NCBI GenBank assembly: GCA_965601455.1
Contig: OZ271831.1
Coordinates: 1,240,001 to 1,304,000 of the forward strand
Length of the DNA: 64,000 nt
Direction: 5' to 3'
Source: JANQEU01 sp965601455
GTDB lineage: Bacteria > Bacteroidota > Bacteroidia > Cytophagales > Cyclobacteriaceae
Part shown: piece by piece, positions 1-8,556 of the stretch
Layout: each line of letters starts with the position of its first letter
Position numbering within the stretch: position 1 is the first letter of the stretch
Position numbers and translations under genes: made by a program
Notes under the pieces: generated by a model
Seen by the model: only the letters and a program-made list of their open reading frames with translations
What the model was told of the DNA's origin: nothing
Databases searched by the model: none

Positions 1-761
1 AAGTCCGTCAATGTCATATGTTTCTCCACCGGAAAGACCTAGTGTTTCCTGATTTTCCCCTTCCATGAACACCATAGGAAGGACACCCATGCCCACCAGG
101 TTGGAACGGTGAATTCGTTCAAAACTCTCTGTGATTACGGCTTTAACTCCAAGCAGGTTTGTCCCTTTAGCGGCCCAATCTCGTGACGAACCCGATCCGT
201 ATTCTTTACCTCCAATAACCACCAATGGTGTATCAGAATCAGCGTACTTCATCGAGGCATCATAGATGGTCATTTCCTCTCCGGATGGGTGATAGGTGGT
301 CCATCCTCCTTCTCTGGACGCTAGTTTGTTCTTTATCCGAACGTTAGCAAAGGTTCCGCGCATCATCACCTCGTGGTTCCCTCTTCGACTTCCATAAGAG
401 TTGAAGTCCCGCTGAACAACTCCATTATCAACCAGGTACTTTCCAGCAGGATGTTCAGGTAAGAACTTTCCAGCAGGCGATATATGATCTGTAGTGACCA
501 TGTCGCCCAATTGTAGTAAGACCTTAGCACCTTTAATATCTTGTGGTTCTGGTACCTCCTCCGATATATCTTTGAAGAAAGGAGCTTCCTGGATGTATGT
601 TGAGGAGTCATCCCAATCGTAAATGTTTCCAGTAGGCGCATTCAATTCTTGCCAGGTATTATCGCCGTCAAACGCGGTCGCATAGTTTTTAGCATAGTCA
701 TCCGGAGTGAGAACTTTGTCCATCATCTCATTTATTTCTGCCAATGAAGGCCAAATGTCTT
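1..761 (-). pseudogene. acnA: Aconitate hydratase, C-terminal swivel domain in the shifted frame, cut by the window edge
   Basis: On the minus strand this stretch is open from about position 771 down to position 1 and encodes the aconitase swivel domain. It begins with the conserved VYLKDIWPS, then has GDMVTTDHISPAG, FNSYGSRRGNHEVM and GSGSSRDWAAKG, all hallmarks of domain 4 with its substrate-binding arginine and serine. It has no start codon of its own and needs a -1 shift, equivalent to one missing base near 771-776, to join the upstream frame. The gene continues beyond the left edge. Frameshifted pseudogene or assembly error are the two readings. Confidence 0.85.
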
Positions 762-2534
762 TTAGATAAACTCTTCACCATTTGGATTGGTGCCCAATGG
801 CTCATTATTCATATCAAAATCCATCCGTCCAGCAATTGCATAGGCCACGACCAACATAGGTGAGGCCAGAAAATTCATTTTGATATTCGGATGTATTCTC
901 GCTTCGAAGTTCCTGTTTCCGGATAATGCTGAACAAACAACCAGGTCGTTTTCGATAACGGCTTGTTGGACATCCGCCATCATATCTCCAGAATTACCAA
1001 TACAAGTTGTGCAGCCGTAACCTACCACATGGAATCGTAGTGCTTCCAGGTATGGAAGTAGCTGGGATTTTTCCAGATAATCAGTCACTACACGAGAACC
1101 TGGTGCAAGTGAGGTCTTCACCCAGGGTTTTATATTTAAGCCCATTTCAACGGCCTTTTTCGCAACTAATCCAGCACCGATCATCACACTTGGATTACTA
1201 GTATTGGTACAGGATGTGATGGCTGCAATAACTACCGCACCATCCGAAAGGTTGAATTGGATATCTCCTTTTTTCATTGGAATCGACCGCACCTCTCCGT
1301 TGAGCTTGGTAGATCCCTCTCGTTTTTCTACCGGAATATATTTCCTACTGTAAGAATCTTCCAACAGATTTGTAACCTTCGACTTCGCTTCCCGAAGTAA
1401 TATCTTATCCTGTGGACGTTTCGGACCTGAGATGGTAGGCTCAACTGAAGATAAGTCGAGTTTGAGAACATCATTGTATTCGATTTCAGCAGATGCGTCT
1501 CTCCAAAGAAGGTTCTCCTTTGCATACTTCTCCACCATATCTATATGATCTGCAGGTCTGTTGGTCTTTTGCATGTAAGCCAACGTCTGGTCATCAATGG
1601 GCCAGTGTGTGTCCGTACACCCAAACTCAGGAGACATGTTGGAAATAGTAGCTCGATCGGCAACTGTTAACATATCCAATCCGGGACCAAACACCTCCAC
1701 CATCTTACCAACAACTCCGTAATCCCGGAGCAGCCGGGTGATTGTGAGTACCAAATCAGTAGACGTTGCTCCTTCAGGCAGTTTACCTGAAAGTTCAAGT
1801 CCGATAACCTGAGGAAGGATCATATAAATAGGTTGACCAAGCATGGCCGCTTCCGCTTCAATACCTCCAACGCCCCATCCAAGAACACCAATTCCATTCA
1901 CCATTGGTGTATGACTATCCGTTCCTACCAATGTGTCAGGGAAAACATACCCATCTCTTTCGATAACACCCTTAGCCAAGTATTCAAGATTTACCTGATG
2001 GCAAATTCCCATTCCCGGAGGGACAACACTGAAGTTATTAAACGCTTTTTGCGCCCACTTCAACAGTTTATACCGTTCTTCGTTTCTCTGATATTCAAGA
2101 TCAACATTTTGTTTATATGAACTATTTGTTCCGAAAAACTCGACCATTACCGAGTGATCAATAACCATATCAGCAGGAACTACCGGATTGGTCTTGCCGG
2201 TATCTTTTCCTTTTCTTGCCACTTCTGACCGGATGGAAGCGATATCAACAACCGCCGGAACTCCAGTGAAATCCTGCATTAAAACTCTTGCGGGTGAGTA
2301 GGGAATGTCCTTAACGTTTGCGGTCGTTTTCCAGTTGAGCAGGGTTTCCAGATGCTCTTCGGTTACTGCAAAAGCATCGTAGTTGCGAATCGCGTTCTCC
2401 AAAAGAATTCGGATAGAATAGGGGAGTTTTAAAACCTCCGGTCGCTTAGATGATAGATCTTTTAAACTAAAGTATTTGTGTTTTCCGAGTTTCGAGCTTA
2501 ATTCTTTCTCGATGCCGAAGAAGTCCTGCGCCAT
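762..2534 (-). CDS. acnA: Aconitate hydratase (AcnA/IRP1 type), N-terminal 590 residues, frameshifted
   Basis: Aconitase interconverts citrate and isocitrate in the TCA cycle. This frame carries the [4Fe-4S] ligand cysteines at about residues 442 (SCTNTS), 508 and 511 (GCTTC), the DSHT motif and the usual N-terminal domains 1-3. It ends abruptly after NPNGEEFI at the TAA at 762-764. A normal AcnA is about 900 residues, and the missing swivel domain is encoded straight after in the -1 frame (see 1-761). The ATG start at 2534 gives a typical N-terminus. Family assignment is certain. Whether the break is a real mutation or a sequencing error cannot be decided here. As written, the product would lack the active-site residues of domain 4 and be inactive. 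Confidence 0.95.
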   Translation of the reverse strand: MAQDFFGIEKELSSKLGKHKYFSLKDLSSKRPEVLKLPYSIRILLENAIRNYDAFAVTEEHLETLLNWKTTANVKDIPYSPARVLMQDFTGVPAVVDIASIRSEVARKGKDTGKTNPVVPADMVIDHSVMVEFFGTNSSYKQNVDLEYQRNEERYKLLKWAQKAFNNFSVVPPGMGICHQVNLEYLAKGVIERDGYVFPDTLVGTDSHTPMVNGIGVLGWGVGGIEAEAAMLGQPIYMILPQVIGLELSGKLPEGATSTDLVLTITRLLRDYGVVGKMVEVFGPGLDMLTVADRATISNMSPEFGCTDTHWPIDDQTLAYMQKTNRPADHIDMVEKYAKENLLWRDASAEIEYNDVLKLDLSSVEPTISGPKRPQDKILLREAKSKVTNLLEDSYSRKYIPVEKREGSTKLNGEVRSIPMKKGDIQFNLSDGAVVIAAITSCTNTSNPSVMIGAGLVAKKAVEMGLNIKPWVKTSLAPGSRVVTDYLEKSQLLPYLEALRFHVVGYGCTTCIGNSGDMMADVQQAVIENDLVVCSALSGNRNFEARIHPNIKMNFLASPMLVVAYAIAGRMDFDMNNEPLGTNPNGEEFI

Positions 2535-2605
2535 GTTAAATATGATATTGAGTGGTAAATTTCAAAAATACAACAACCAGGGTGGTCCCCCAATTCAGCC
2601 CAAAG

Positions 2606-3628
2606 TTACAATTCCGAAAGAAACTTCATGGTATCCACTTGATCTGCGTAGTCCCAAAGCTCCGGTGATTGAGATTTTCCAAAAAGAATGTCGGCTTTTG
2701 AGTGCTTTCCGACTATGCATTGAATTGAATCTTGTTGGGAAGCTAATCGATCATTCAAATAGGTTGGACTTGGATAGTATTCATAATATGTGACTGAGAT
2801 AGGTGATACTAGTTCATCTGTAGATTCCTTAACCAAAGAGAATCCCGTATCCAGATGTTCCTCTTTGTTTACCAGGTAAATGGATTTGTGATAGTCATAG
2901 TTGTTCATGTACTTGTAATGGTCCTGCACCTTCTTGTATGGTTGCCATTGATCCAACAAATGAACAAGATCATAACCTTCAGGAATCATTATTTTCGATA
3001 CATTCCTACATCCGAGTCCAAAATACTGAAAGACATCACTTCCCAGAGCTAGAAGATCTTCATCTGATTCTTCCCCGGTGAGAATAGCAATAGAAGTGCG
3101 GTTCTTGCGAATGATGTTCGGGAATCGGCTAAAGTAGTATTCAAAGTATCGTGCCGAATTATTGCTTCCGGTTGCAATTATGGCATCAACTTCTTTTAAG
3201 GATTCTTGGAATACAAATCTCTCCTGTATTTCCGGGGTGATCTCAACCAGCCAGGATAGAACCGTTTTGATGAGGACACTATCTTTTGAACTTAGTTTTA
3301 TCACTGCCTGGTGCCCGGAAAAAATGGTTGAAAGGATATCATGAAAACCCACCAGAGGAATATTACCAGCCAGGATAAGTCCCACCTGTAGTTTTTTTTC
3401 AGACGGAGGAGGGTAGCGACTTACCCAGTCCTGAAGTTTCTCCTTTTCGATCATTATGGCGATACTCCCAAGTGATTGTTCGATGGATTCAGCTGTAAAC
3501 CAAGGATTTTCTCCGGTCGCTTGTTGAATTAAACGTTCCCAATCATCCGTTTGAAGTGATTTTATTTTGTCAGATAACTTACTAAAGGCTAAAATGAAAT
3601 CCACAGATGTATTTTTGATTGGAAACAA
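2606..3628 (-). CDS. LuxC-family acyl-CoA reductase
   Basis: A protein of about 340 residues of the LuxC/acyl-CoA reductase family, an aldehyde-dehydrogenase-like fold that reduces acyl-CoA to fatty aldehyde with NADPH. Supporting features are LAGNIPLVGFHD near residue 85, an ATGSNNSARYF nucleotide-binding stretch near 152, and FGLGCRNVSK near 204, whose cysteine is the likely acyl-accepting nucleophile. No ATG is available: TTG at 3628 or GTG at 3604 are the candidate starts. It is divergent from the ferredoxin gene at 3695, an arrangement I recall as common in Bacteroidota. No luxAB genes are present, so luminescence is not implied. The physiological substrate is unknown. Confidence 0.85.
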   Translation of the reverse strand: MFPIKNTSVDFILAFSKLSDKIKSLQTDDWERLIQQATGENPWFTAESIEQSLGSIAIMIEKEKLQDWVSRYPPPSEKKLQVGLILAGNIPLVGFHDILSTIFSGHQAVIKLSSKDSVLIKTVLSWLVEITPEIQERFVFQESLKEVDAIIATGSNNSARYFEYYFSRFPNIIRKNRTSIAILTGEESDEDLLALGSDVFQYFGLGCRNVSKIMIPEGYDLVHLLDQWQPYKKVQDHYKYMNNYDYHKSIYLVNKEEHLDTGFSLVKESTDELVSPISVTYYEYYPSPTYLNDRLASQQDSIQCIVGKHSKADILFGKSQSPELWDYADQVDTMKFLSEL

Positions 3629-3653
3629 ACTTTTAGCTGCAAACTTATTGTTA

Positions 3654-3661
3654 TAATTTTG
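3654..3661 (+). promoter_or_regulatory. Candidate Bacteroidota -7 box for the ferredoxin gene
   Basis: TAATTTTG matches the Bacteroidota -7 consensus TAnnTTTG and lies 33 bases before the ferredoxin ATG. A convincing -33 TTG at the right spacing is not visible. Confidence 0.35.
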
Positions 3662-3694
3662 CCCGCTGATATTCGGGCTTAAAGATATTTCGCA

Positions 3695-4039
3695 ATGGCA
3701 ATAATGATTACTGATGAGTGCATCAATTGTGGTGCATGTGAACCGGAATGCCCCAACACGGCAATATATGAAGGTGGAGTGGAATGGAAATGGTCTGATG
3801 GTACAGACCTTAAGGAAGTAGAAATGGAAGACGGTTCATCAGTGGATGCATCAGAACCCCAAGAACCTGTCTCCGACGAATTCTACTACATTGTTTCTGG
3901 CAAGTGCACGGAGTGCAATGGATTCCATGAAGAACCCCAGTGCGCCGCTGTGTGTCCTGTTGATTGTTGTGTGGATGATCCTGACTATGTGGAGACGGAA
4001 GAAGAATTAGTGGCCAAAAAAGAATGGCTACACGTCTAA
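3695..4039 (+). CDS. 4Fe-4S dicluster ferredoxin
   Basis: A 114-residue electron carrier with two [4Fe-4S] motifs. The first is CINCGACEPECP at residues 9-20. The second is CTECNGFHEEPQCAAVCP near 71-88, whose longer spacing (C-x2-C-x8-C-x3-C) is typical of this dicluster subfamily. An acidic insertion of about 45 residues separates them. The ATG at 3695 is the only plausible start. It is divergent from the acyl-CoA reductase and ends one base before the opposing DUF58 gene. A role as electron donor or acceptor for the neighbouring reductase is possible but inferred only from position. Confidence 0.93.
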   Translation: MAIMITDECINCGACEPECPNTAIYEGGVEWKWSDGTDLKEVEMEDGSSVDASEPQEPVSDEFYYIVSGKCTECNGFHEEPQCAAVCPVDCCVDDPDYVETEEELVAKKEWLHV

Positions 4040-4040
4040 T

Positions 4041-4955
4041 TCAATTCATTCTTTTTCGTTTGATGAGATAAGAACCCAGTACCTTATCAAAGGAATCTCG
4101 GGTATCAACTTCTATTAAGTCTATTTTAAGTTTCCCGCAAGCGAGCTTTACCTCATGATAGAACTTGACCATCTTTTCTTTATATCGGTCCTTTATAAAT
4201 GAGGGTGAAAGAGTAATAGTCTCTCTGGTTTCCGAATCAATGAACTTATAGGGCCGATCCTTGAAATCAAAATTCAGCTCGGTAGACTGGTCAGTAACAT
4301 GAAATAACAAAACCTCATGTTTGTTATGCTTAAGATGCTGAAGGGCTTCCAGGGTTTTGGAAAGTGGCTGTGATTGCTGAAACATATCTGAAAAAATGAT
4401 GACTAGCGATCGCTTGTGTATTCTATCAGCAATTTGATCGATGCAATTCGCAATATTCGAACTCTGCTTCCTTGGTTCTGGTCTTTCCAACAAGCCTTCC
4501 AGGTATTCTAATATCGAATTCAGGTGTAATCGTGTGGATTTTTTAGGTGATTCGTGTTCAATGGATTCGGCAAATGAGGTCACTCCAACTGCATCCCGCT
4601 GCTTTATCATCAAAAAACTGAGTGCAGCGGCTGCATAAAGGGAAAACTGAATTTTATCGAATCCTGGCTTCGGATAGTACATGCTGGAAGAGCTATCGAG
4701 TAAAATAGTACATCGAAGATTAGTTTCCTCTTCGAACTGTTTGGTGTATAGTCTATCTGTTCTTGCAAACACCTTCCAGTCAATATTCTTGGTGCTTTCT
4801 CCGTAGTTATAGAGCTTATGTTCAGCGAACTCAACTGAAAAGCCATGATATGGAGATCGATGAAGCCCCGTAATAAAACCTTCGACCATTTCCTTGGCTA
4901 GAAATTCTAAGCGCTGAAATTGACGTACATCGTCGAGGTATAGCTTATTTTTCAT
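4041..4955 (-). CDS. DUF58 domain protein (von Willebrand A-like)
   Basis: A 304-residue DUF58 protein. The family signature is present as NIDWKVFARTDRLYTKQFEEE, followed by a vWA-like core LLDSSSSMYY (MIDAS-like DxSxS near residues 85-90) and IIFSDMFQ. Such proteins usually work with MoxR AAA+ ATPases, in envelope or metal-enzyme assembly. Here no MoxR gene is adjacent; the only MoxR in the window is about 10 kb away in the cox operon. The gene stands alone, with ATG at 4955 preceded by an AT-rich intergenic stretch. The function is not known. Confidence 0.88.
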   Translation of the reverse strand: MKNKLYLDDVRQFQRLEFLAKEMVEGFITGLHRSPYHGFSVEFAEHKLYNYGESTKNIDWKVFARTDRLYTKQFEEETNLRCTILLDSSSSMYYPKPGFDKIQFSLYAAAALSFLMIKQRDAVGVTSFAESIEHESPKKSTRLHLNSILEYLEGLLERPEPRKQSSNIANCIDQIADRIHKRSLVIIFSDMFQQSQPLSKTLEALQHLKHNKHEVLLFHVTDQSTELNFDFKDRPYKFIDSETRETITLSPSFIKDRYKEKMVKFYHEVKLACGKLKIDLIEVDTRDSFDKVLGSYLIKRKRMN

Positions 4956-5123
4956 AGCCTAAACGAGTAAAGTTGAAAATCAATAATTGATCCATTTGAG
5001 AACAAAACATCTGGCCGATTCAAAAGGTTAAATTACAATGGAATTAAAATTTGGTTCATTATTTTACAATTTTTAATAAACTTGTAGGCAAAAGAATAAT
5101 AAGACTCACCAAATTATTTTACA

Positions 5124-5468
5124 GTGGAAGAGAACAAGGATAAAGGAAGAGAGGAAATCTATTCCGAAAGGGTAAGGGCTGGTAAACGAACCTATTTCTT
5201 TGATGTGAAGGCAACCAGATCGAATGATTACTACCTAACAATCACAGAAAGTAAGAGAAGGTTCAAAGATGACGGTTTTGTTTATGAGAAACACAAAATT
5301 TTTCTCTATAAAGAGGACTTCAATAAGTTTGTCGATGCCTTAAATGAAACGGTCAACCATGTGAAAACCGAATTGCTACCAGATGTAGATTTTTCTCAGT
5401 TTGAAAGAGAAGAGGAACACTCTGAGGAAGTAGATGTAAACAATGATACTGAGTTAAAGTGGGACTAG
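5124..5468 (+). CDS. DUF3276 family PUR-alpha-like nucleic-acid-binding protein
   Basis: A 114-residue protein of the DUF3276 (PurA ssDNA/RNA-binding) family, widespread in Bacteroidota. The sequence has the PUR-repeat pattern: ERVRAGKRTYFFDVKATRSNDYYLTITESKRR followed by a helix (YKEDFNKFVDALNETV), then an acidic C-terminal tail (residues 88-114). Start is GTG at 5124; no ATG is available upstream. It is monocistronic, with an AT-rich 168-base leader region and terminator hairpins directly downstream. A role in binding RNA or single-stranded DNA is inferred from the family. Confidence 0.9.
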   Translation: MEENKDKGREEIYSERVRAGKRTYFFDVKATRSNDYYLTITESKRRFKDDGFVYEKHKIFLYKEDFNKFVDALNETVNHVKTELLPDVDFSQFEREEEHSEEVDVNNDTELKWD

Positions 5469-5495
5469 CCAAGCCCACTTTTTAACGAAATTTTG

Positions 5496-5525
5496 AAGCT
5501 CCTAAACAGGAGCTTTTCTTTTTTC
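5496..5525 (+). terminator. Rho-independent terminator after the DUF3276 gene
   Basis: An 8-bp stem AAGCTCCT/AGGAGCTT with a four-base AAAC loop (5496-5515) is followed by TTCTTTTTTC. A second hairpin just upstream, AAGTGGG at the gene's last codons pairing with CCCACTT (5474-5480) and followed by T residues, may form a tandem terminator. Confidence 0.85.
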
Positions 5526-5547
5526 TAAACTTTGTAAGCCCTTTAGT

Positions 5548-5555
5548 TACTTTTG
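5548..5555 (+). promoter_or_regulatory. Candidate -7 box for ychF
   Basis: TACTTTTG matches TAnnTTTG and is 29 bases upstream of the ychF ATG, just after the preceding terminator. The TTTG at 5531-5534 is only 13 bases upstream, too near for a standard -33 element. Confidence 0.4.
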
Positions 5556-5584
5556 CCCTTTCATTTTTTTATAAGGATCAAACG

Positions 5585-6682
5585 ATGGGTTTAAGATGTG
5601 GAATTGTCGGTCTACCGAATGTGGGTAAATCGACCCTTTTTAATGCACTTTCAAACGCTAAGGCTGAAGCGGCCAACTTCCCTTTTTGTACCATTGAACC
5701 GAATGTAGGTGTCATTACCGTGCCTGATGAAAGACTTAAAACGCTTTCTGATCTGGTAAATCCCCAGAAGGTCGTTCCAACTGTAATAGAGTTTGTGGAT
5801 ATCGCAGGATTGGTTAAAGGGGCAAGTAAAGGAGAAGGTCTGGGTAATCAATTCCTTGCTAATATTCGGGAGGTTGATGCGATTATTCATGTAATCCGGT
5901 GTTTTATCAATGAGAATATTGTTCATGTTGATGGAAAAATCGATCCGGTTGGAGATAAAGAGATCATTGATACGGAACTGCAATTGAAGGATCTCGAAAC
6001 GGTGGATAAAAGAATTTCTCGAATTGAGAAGATGGCTCGAACCGGGGACAAAGAAGCAAAATCGGAATTTGTCATTCTTGAAAAACTTAAAAACCATCTG
6101 GAATCTGGTAATAATCTTCGGTCACTTGAACTGGAGAAAGAGGACAAGATTTTTGTGAAGTCACTTCAACTGCTTACGGAAAAACCAATTATCTACGTAG
6201 CCAATGTCGAGGAAGAAAATGCGGTGGATGGAAATGCATACAGTAACCAACTGCAAGATGCGATTTCGTCGGAAGATGCTGAACTAATCATTATTTCAGC
6301 TGCTATTGAAGCACAAATTGCTGAGTTGGAAGAAGCAGATGAAAAAGAGATGTTTCTGGAGGAATATGGACTGAAGGACTCCGGGTTGAATCGCTTAATA
6401 CGGGCTTCATATCGCTTGTTGGATCTAATTACCTACTTTACAGCCGGAGAGAAAGAGGTTAAGGCCTGGACGGTGAAACGGGGATCTAAAGCACCTCAGG
6501 CAGCGGGTGTAATTCATACGGATTTTGAAAAAGGATTTATCAAAGCTGAAGTAATCAAATTAGCTGACTACCAGGAGTATGGATCGGAATCCAAATGCAG
6601 AGATGCTGGCAAACTAGCGATTGAGGGAAAAGAATACGTCGTTGAAGATGGGGATATTATGCATTTCCGTTTTAACGTTTAG
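5585..6682 (+). CDS. ychF: Redox-regulated ATPase YchF (OLA1 family)
   Basis: A 365-residue P-loop ATPase of the Obg superfamily that binds ribosomes and prefers ATP. G1 is GLPNVGKST (residues 9-17), switch/G3 is DIAGLVKGASKGEGLGN (near 69) and the non-canonical G4 is NVEEENAV (near 205) in place of NKxD, the reason the family uses ATP. The C-terminal TGS domain contains YFTAGEKEVKAWTV. Length is exactly typical. Start ATG 5585. Its stop TAG abuts the stop of the opposing gene in the palindrome TAGCTA with no spacer. Confidence 0.98.
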   Translation: MGLRCGIVGLPNVGKSTLFNALSNAKAEAANFPFCTIEPNVGVITVPDERLKTLSDLVNPQKVVPTVIEFVDIAGLVKGASKGEGLGNQFLANIREVDAIIHVIRCFINENIVHVDGKIDPVGDKEIIDTELQLKDLETVDKRISRIEKMARTGDKEAKSEFVILEKLKNHLESGNNLRSLELEKEDKIFVKSLQLLTEKPIIYVANVEEENAVDGNAYSNQLQDAISSEDAELIIISAAIEAQIAELEEADEKEMFLEEYGLKDSGLNRLIRASYRLLDLITYFTAGEKEVKAWTVKRGSKAPQAAGVIHTDFEKGFIKAEVIKLADYQEYGSESKCRDAGKLAIEGKEYVVEDGDIMHFRFNV

Positions 6683-7945
6683 CTAAAAGCGTTGATAACC
6701 GATTAATTGATCGAAAACCGTTCCAGGCTCTCGATAATAGACCAGCAACTCGTATTCATTGGTTGTTTGAAAATGACTGCCTTCCATGTAGTGAAAAGGA
6801 AGTCTCGAAGATTGTAACCAATACATGTAGTTATAATAGCCCTGTTTGAATAAAACGGAGCCTTCGTATGATTGGCTGGTGGAATCATATAAAATCTTTT
6901 GATCCAGTCGCCAGTTGTTGAATTTGCCTGTCAAAAAGATCGGGCCAGGGTTGGTTTTCGAACTCAGAGAAAAATTAACATAAACGTACTCCGATTGGCT
7001 CGTGTTCTCATTCCAATCCTGATTTCCTAACCTGAAGTTTCCATTTAAATCCTCATGAAAATTCTCGCTATATGCATTTCCTTTCCTGCTGGCTTCTGGT
7101 TGCAATTGGACTTCAATTCCACGATTACTTTTTCCAACTCTTTGAACCTGTAGTCCACGGTTAGCCAGTGTGCGTATGTCAAATAGTCGGAATTCGTTGC
7201 CGGCAGCAAAAGAATTTTCCCCATCAAAATAGTTGTATTGTAATCGGCTATTGTCTCCCATAAATCCTGTGGGCTTTAATCCGGCAATTGCGGTATTCCA
7301 ATTGTGATTTTGCAGCAGAACCGGTGTTATATCTATTGAAGGTCGATTCACTTCCAAGGACCCATAGGATACTTCAAATTCCACTTGGTGGTGAGATTGC
7401 CGTTCTGATACCACTGTGGGTCGAGTCAATTCTACTTTTATATCACTCAGCTGTTGATAAACCATAAATCTCCTGGTCAAAAGAATGCCATTTTTGTCGG
7501 ATACGGCAATAACATAGTTTCCAGTTTTTGTAACATTCGGTAACTGCAATGAATAGCTGACATATGGAACTACGGTACCTTGTGAAAAGGAGTAATCATT
7601 TATTTGAAATTCATTGAATTCTGTCAAGAATTCCAGATCAGCAAGAATAGATGGGCTCCAGTCGGCATTGCAATAGAATACTTTTGCAGTGAGATAAGAA
7701 TAATTTTCTCTCAAGAGGTCGAATTCAAGTGTCATTGAGCGACCTAGTAGAGAAATAGGGTTGGCAAACTGATCACCGGGACTTGTGGGGCGTAAAATTA
7801 CAATTCCAACATCCTTCGAATAGTTTAAGTCACTGTATTTCAGTATTTTACTGGATGAGGTGGATGCGGAAGGAACACAACTACTGAAAGTAACCAGCAT
7901 GAAGGCGATTACGATCAATTGTTCTGGTGCTATTGTATTTTTCAT
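6683..7945 (-). CDS. Type IX secretion system plug protein (DUF5103) lipoprotein
   Basis: A 420-residue exported protein of the DUF5103 family, now named for the T9SS plug, which seals the SprA translocon from the periplasmic side. It begins with a lipoprotein-like signal, hydrophobic IVIAFMLVTFSS followed by Cys23. The family pattern is seen in RPTSPGDQFANPISLLG, LEFDLL, AKVFYCNADWSPS and GPIFLTGKFNNWRLD, with a YREPGTVFDQLIGYQR tail. ATG at 7945 is only 24 bases from the divergent sigma factor start. No other T9SS core genes are nearby, apart from a GldM relative at 58.2 kb. Confidence 0.85.
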   Translation of the reverse strand: MKNTIAPEQLIVIAFMLVTFSSCVPSASTSSSKILKYSDLNYSKDVGIVILRPTSPGDQFANPISLLGRSMTLEFDLLRENYSYLTAKVFYCNADWSPSILADLEFLTEFNEFQINDYSFSQGTVVPYVSYSLQLPNVTKTGNYVIAVSDKNGILLTRRFMVYQQLSDIKVELTRPTVVSERQSHHQVEFEVSYGSLEVNRPSIDITPVLLQNHNWNTAIAGLKPTGFMGDNSRLQYNYFDGENSFAAGNEFRLFDIRTLANRGLQVQRVGKSNRGIEVQLQPEASRKGNAYSENFHEDLNGNFRLGNQDWNENTSQSEYVYVNFSLSSKTNPGPIFLTGKFNNWRLDQKILYDSTSQSYEGSVLFKQGYYNYMYWLQSSRLPFHYMEGSHFQTTNEYELLVYYREPGTVFDQLIGYQRF

Positions 7946-7968
7946 CTATTACAACGAAATTTCTGCTA

Positions 7969-8556
7969 ATGTTGTCTGATAAACAAGCCAAGAGTGTGTT
8001 TTCTGATGAGGAGTTGATTGAAGGTTGTAAGAAGCATAATCGCTCGTATCAGGAAAGACTTTACCAAAAGTACTCCAGTGCTATGTACGCTGTGGCCAAC
8101 CGGTATGCGAAAATGCAGCAGGAGGCCGAGGACATTGTTCAGGAAGCTTTTGTTAAGGTTTTTCAAAACATCGATTCCTTTAGACAAGACTCTACTCTAC
8201 CTTATTGGATAAAGAAAATTGTAATAAATACAGCGCTGAATCATCAGCGAAGTAAACTTTACATGTATCCGATGGTAGATGTGGCTGATTTGAAGAATAG
8301 AGGAAATGAGGCAAATGCACTATCAGATTTCAGTTACCAGGAACTTCTCGAGATTATCAGAGAACTTCCAGATGGCTGTCGTGTGATATTCAACCTTTAC
8401 GCAGTTGAAGGATACAAACATCATGAAATTGCAAAAATGTTGGATATCAGTGAAGGAACCTCAAAATCTCAGTATGCAAGGGCAAAATCCTTGCTTAAGA
8501 ATAAGGTTATTCAGCGACATAGCATAAGCCATGAACAATACCGGATCGGGGGATAA
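7969..8556 (+). CDS. ECF-type RNA polymerase sigma factor
   Basis: A 195-residue sigma-70 family member with only regions 2 and 4. Region 2 includes YSSAMYAVANRYAKMQQEAEDIVQEAF (residues 35-61) and WIKKIVINTALN. Region 4 near residues 127-175 is LPDGCRVIFNLYAVEGYKHHEIAKML with the helix-turn-helix DISEGTSKSQYARAK. ATG 7969 gives the family N-terminus; the reading frame extends upstream to 7927, but those residues do not look like sigma factor sequence. It overlaps the next gene by 26 bases, so the two are translationally coupled, as usual for an ECF sigma factor and its regulator. Confidence 0.94.
   Translation: MLSDKQAKSVFSDEELIEGCKKHNRSYQERLYQKYSSAMYAVANRYAKMQQEAEDIVQEAFVKVFQNIDSFRQDSTLPYWIKKIVINTALNHQRSKLYMYPMVDVADLKNRGNEANALSDFSYQELLEIIRELPDGCRVIFNLYAVEGYKHHEIAKMLDISEGTSKSQYARAKSLLKNKVIQRHSISHEQYRIGG

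Noticed and set aside
762..780. Programmed -1 frameshifting in aconitase
   Set aside because: No slippery heptamer or strong downstream structure is visible, and aconitase is not known to use frameshifting. A mutation or sequence error is simpler.
2606..3628. Bioluminescence operon suggested by a LuxC-like protein
   Set aside because: No luxA, luxB, luxD or luxE is present. LuxC-like reductases are common in Bacteroidota without luminescence.
3661..3678. GCCCG/CGGGC hairpin between the reductase and the ferredoxin
   Set aside because: Only 5 bp with an 8-base loop and no T run; too weak to call a regulatory element or terminator.
5651..6097. A 148-codon open frame antisense to ychF
   Set aside because: It is a shadow of a highly conserved GTPase and has no signal, motif or regulatory context.
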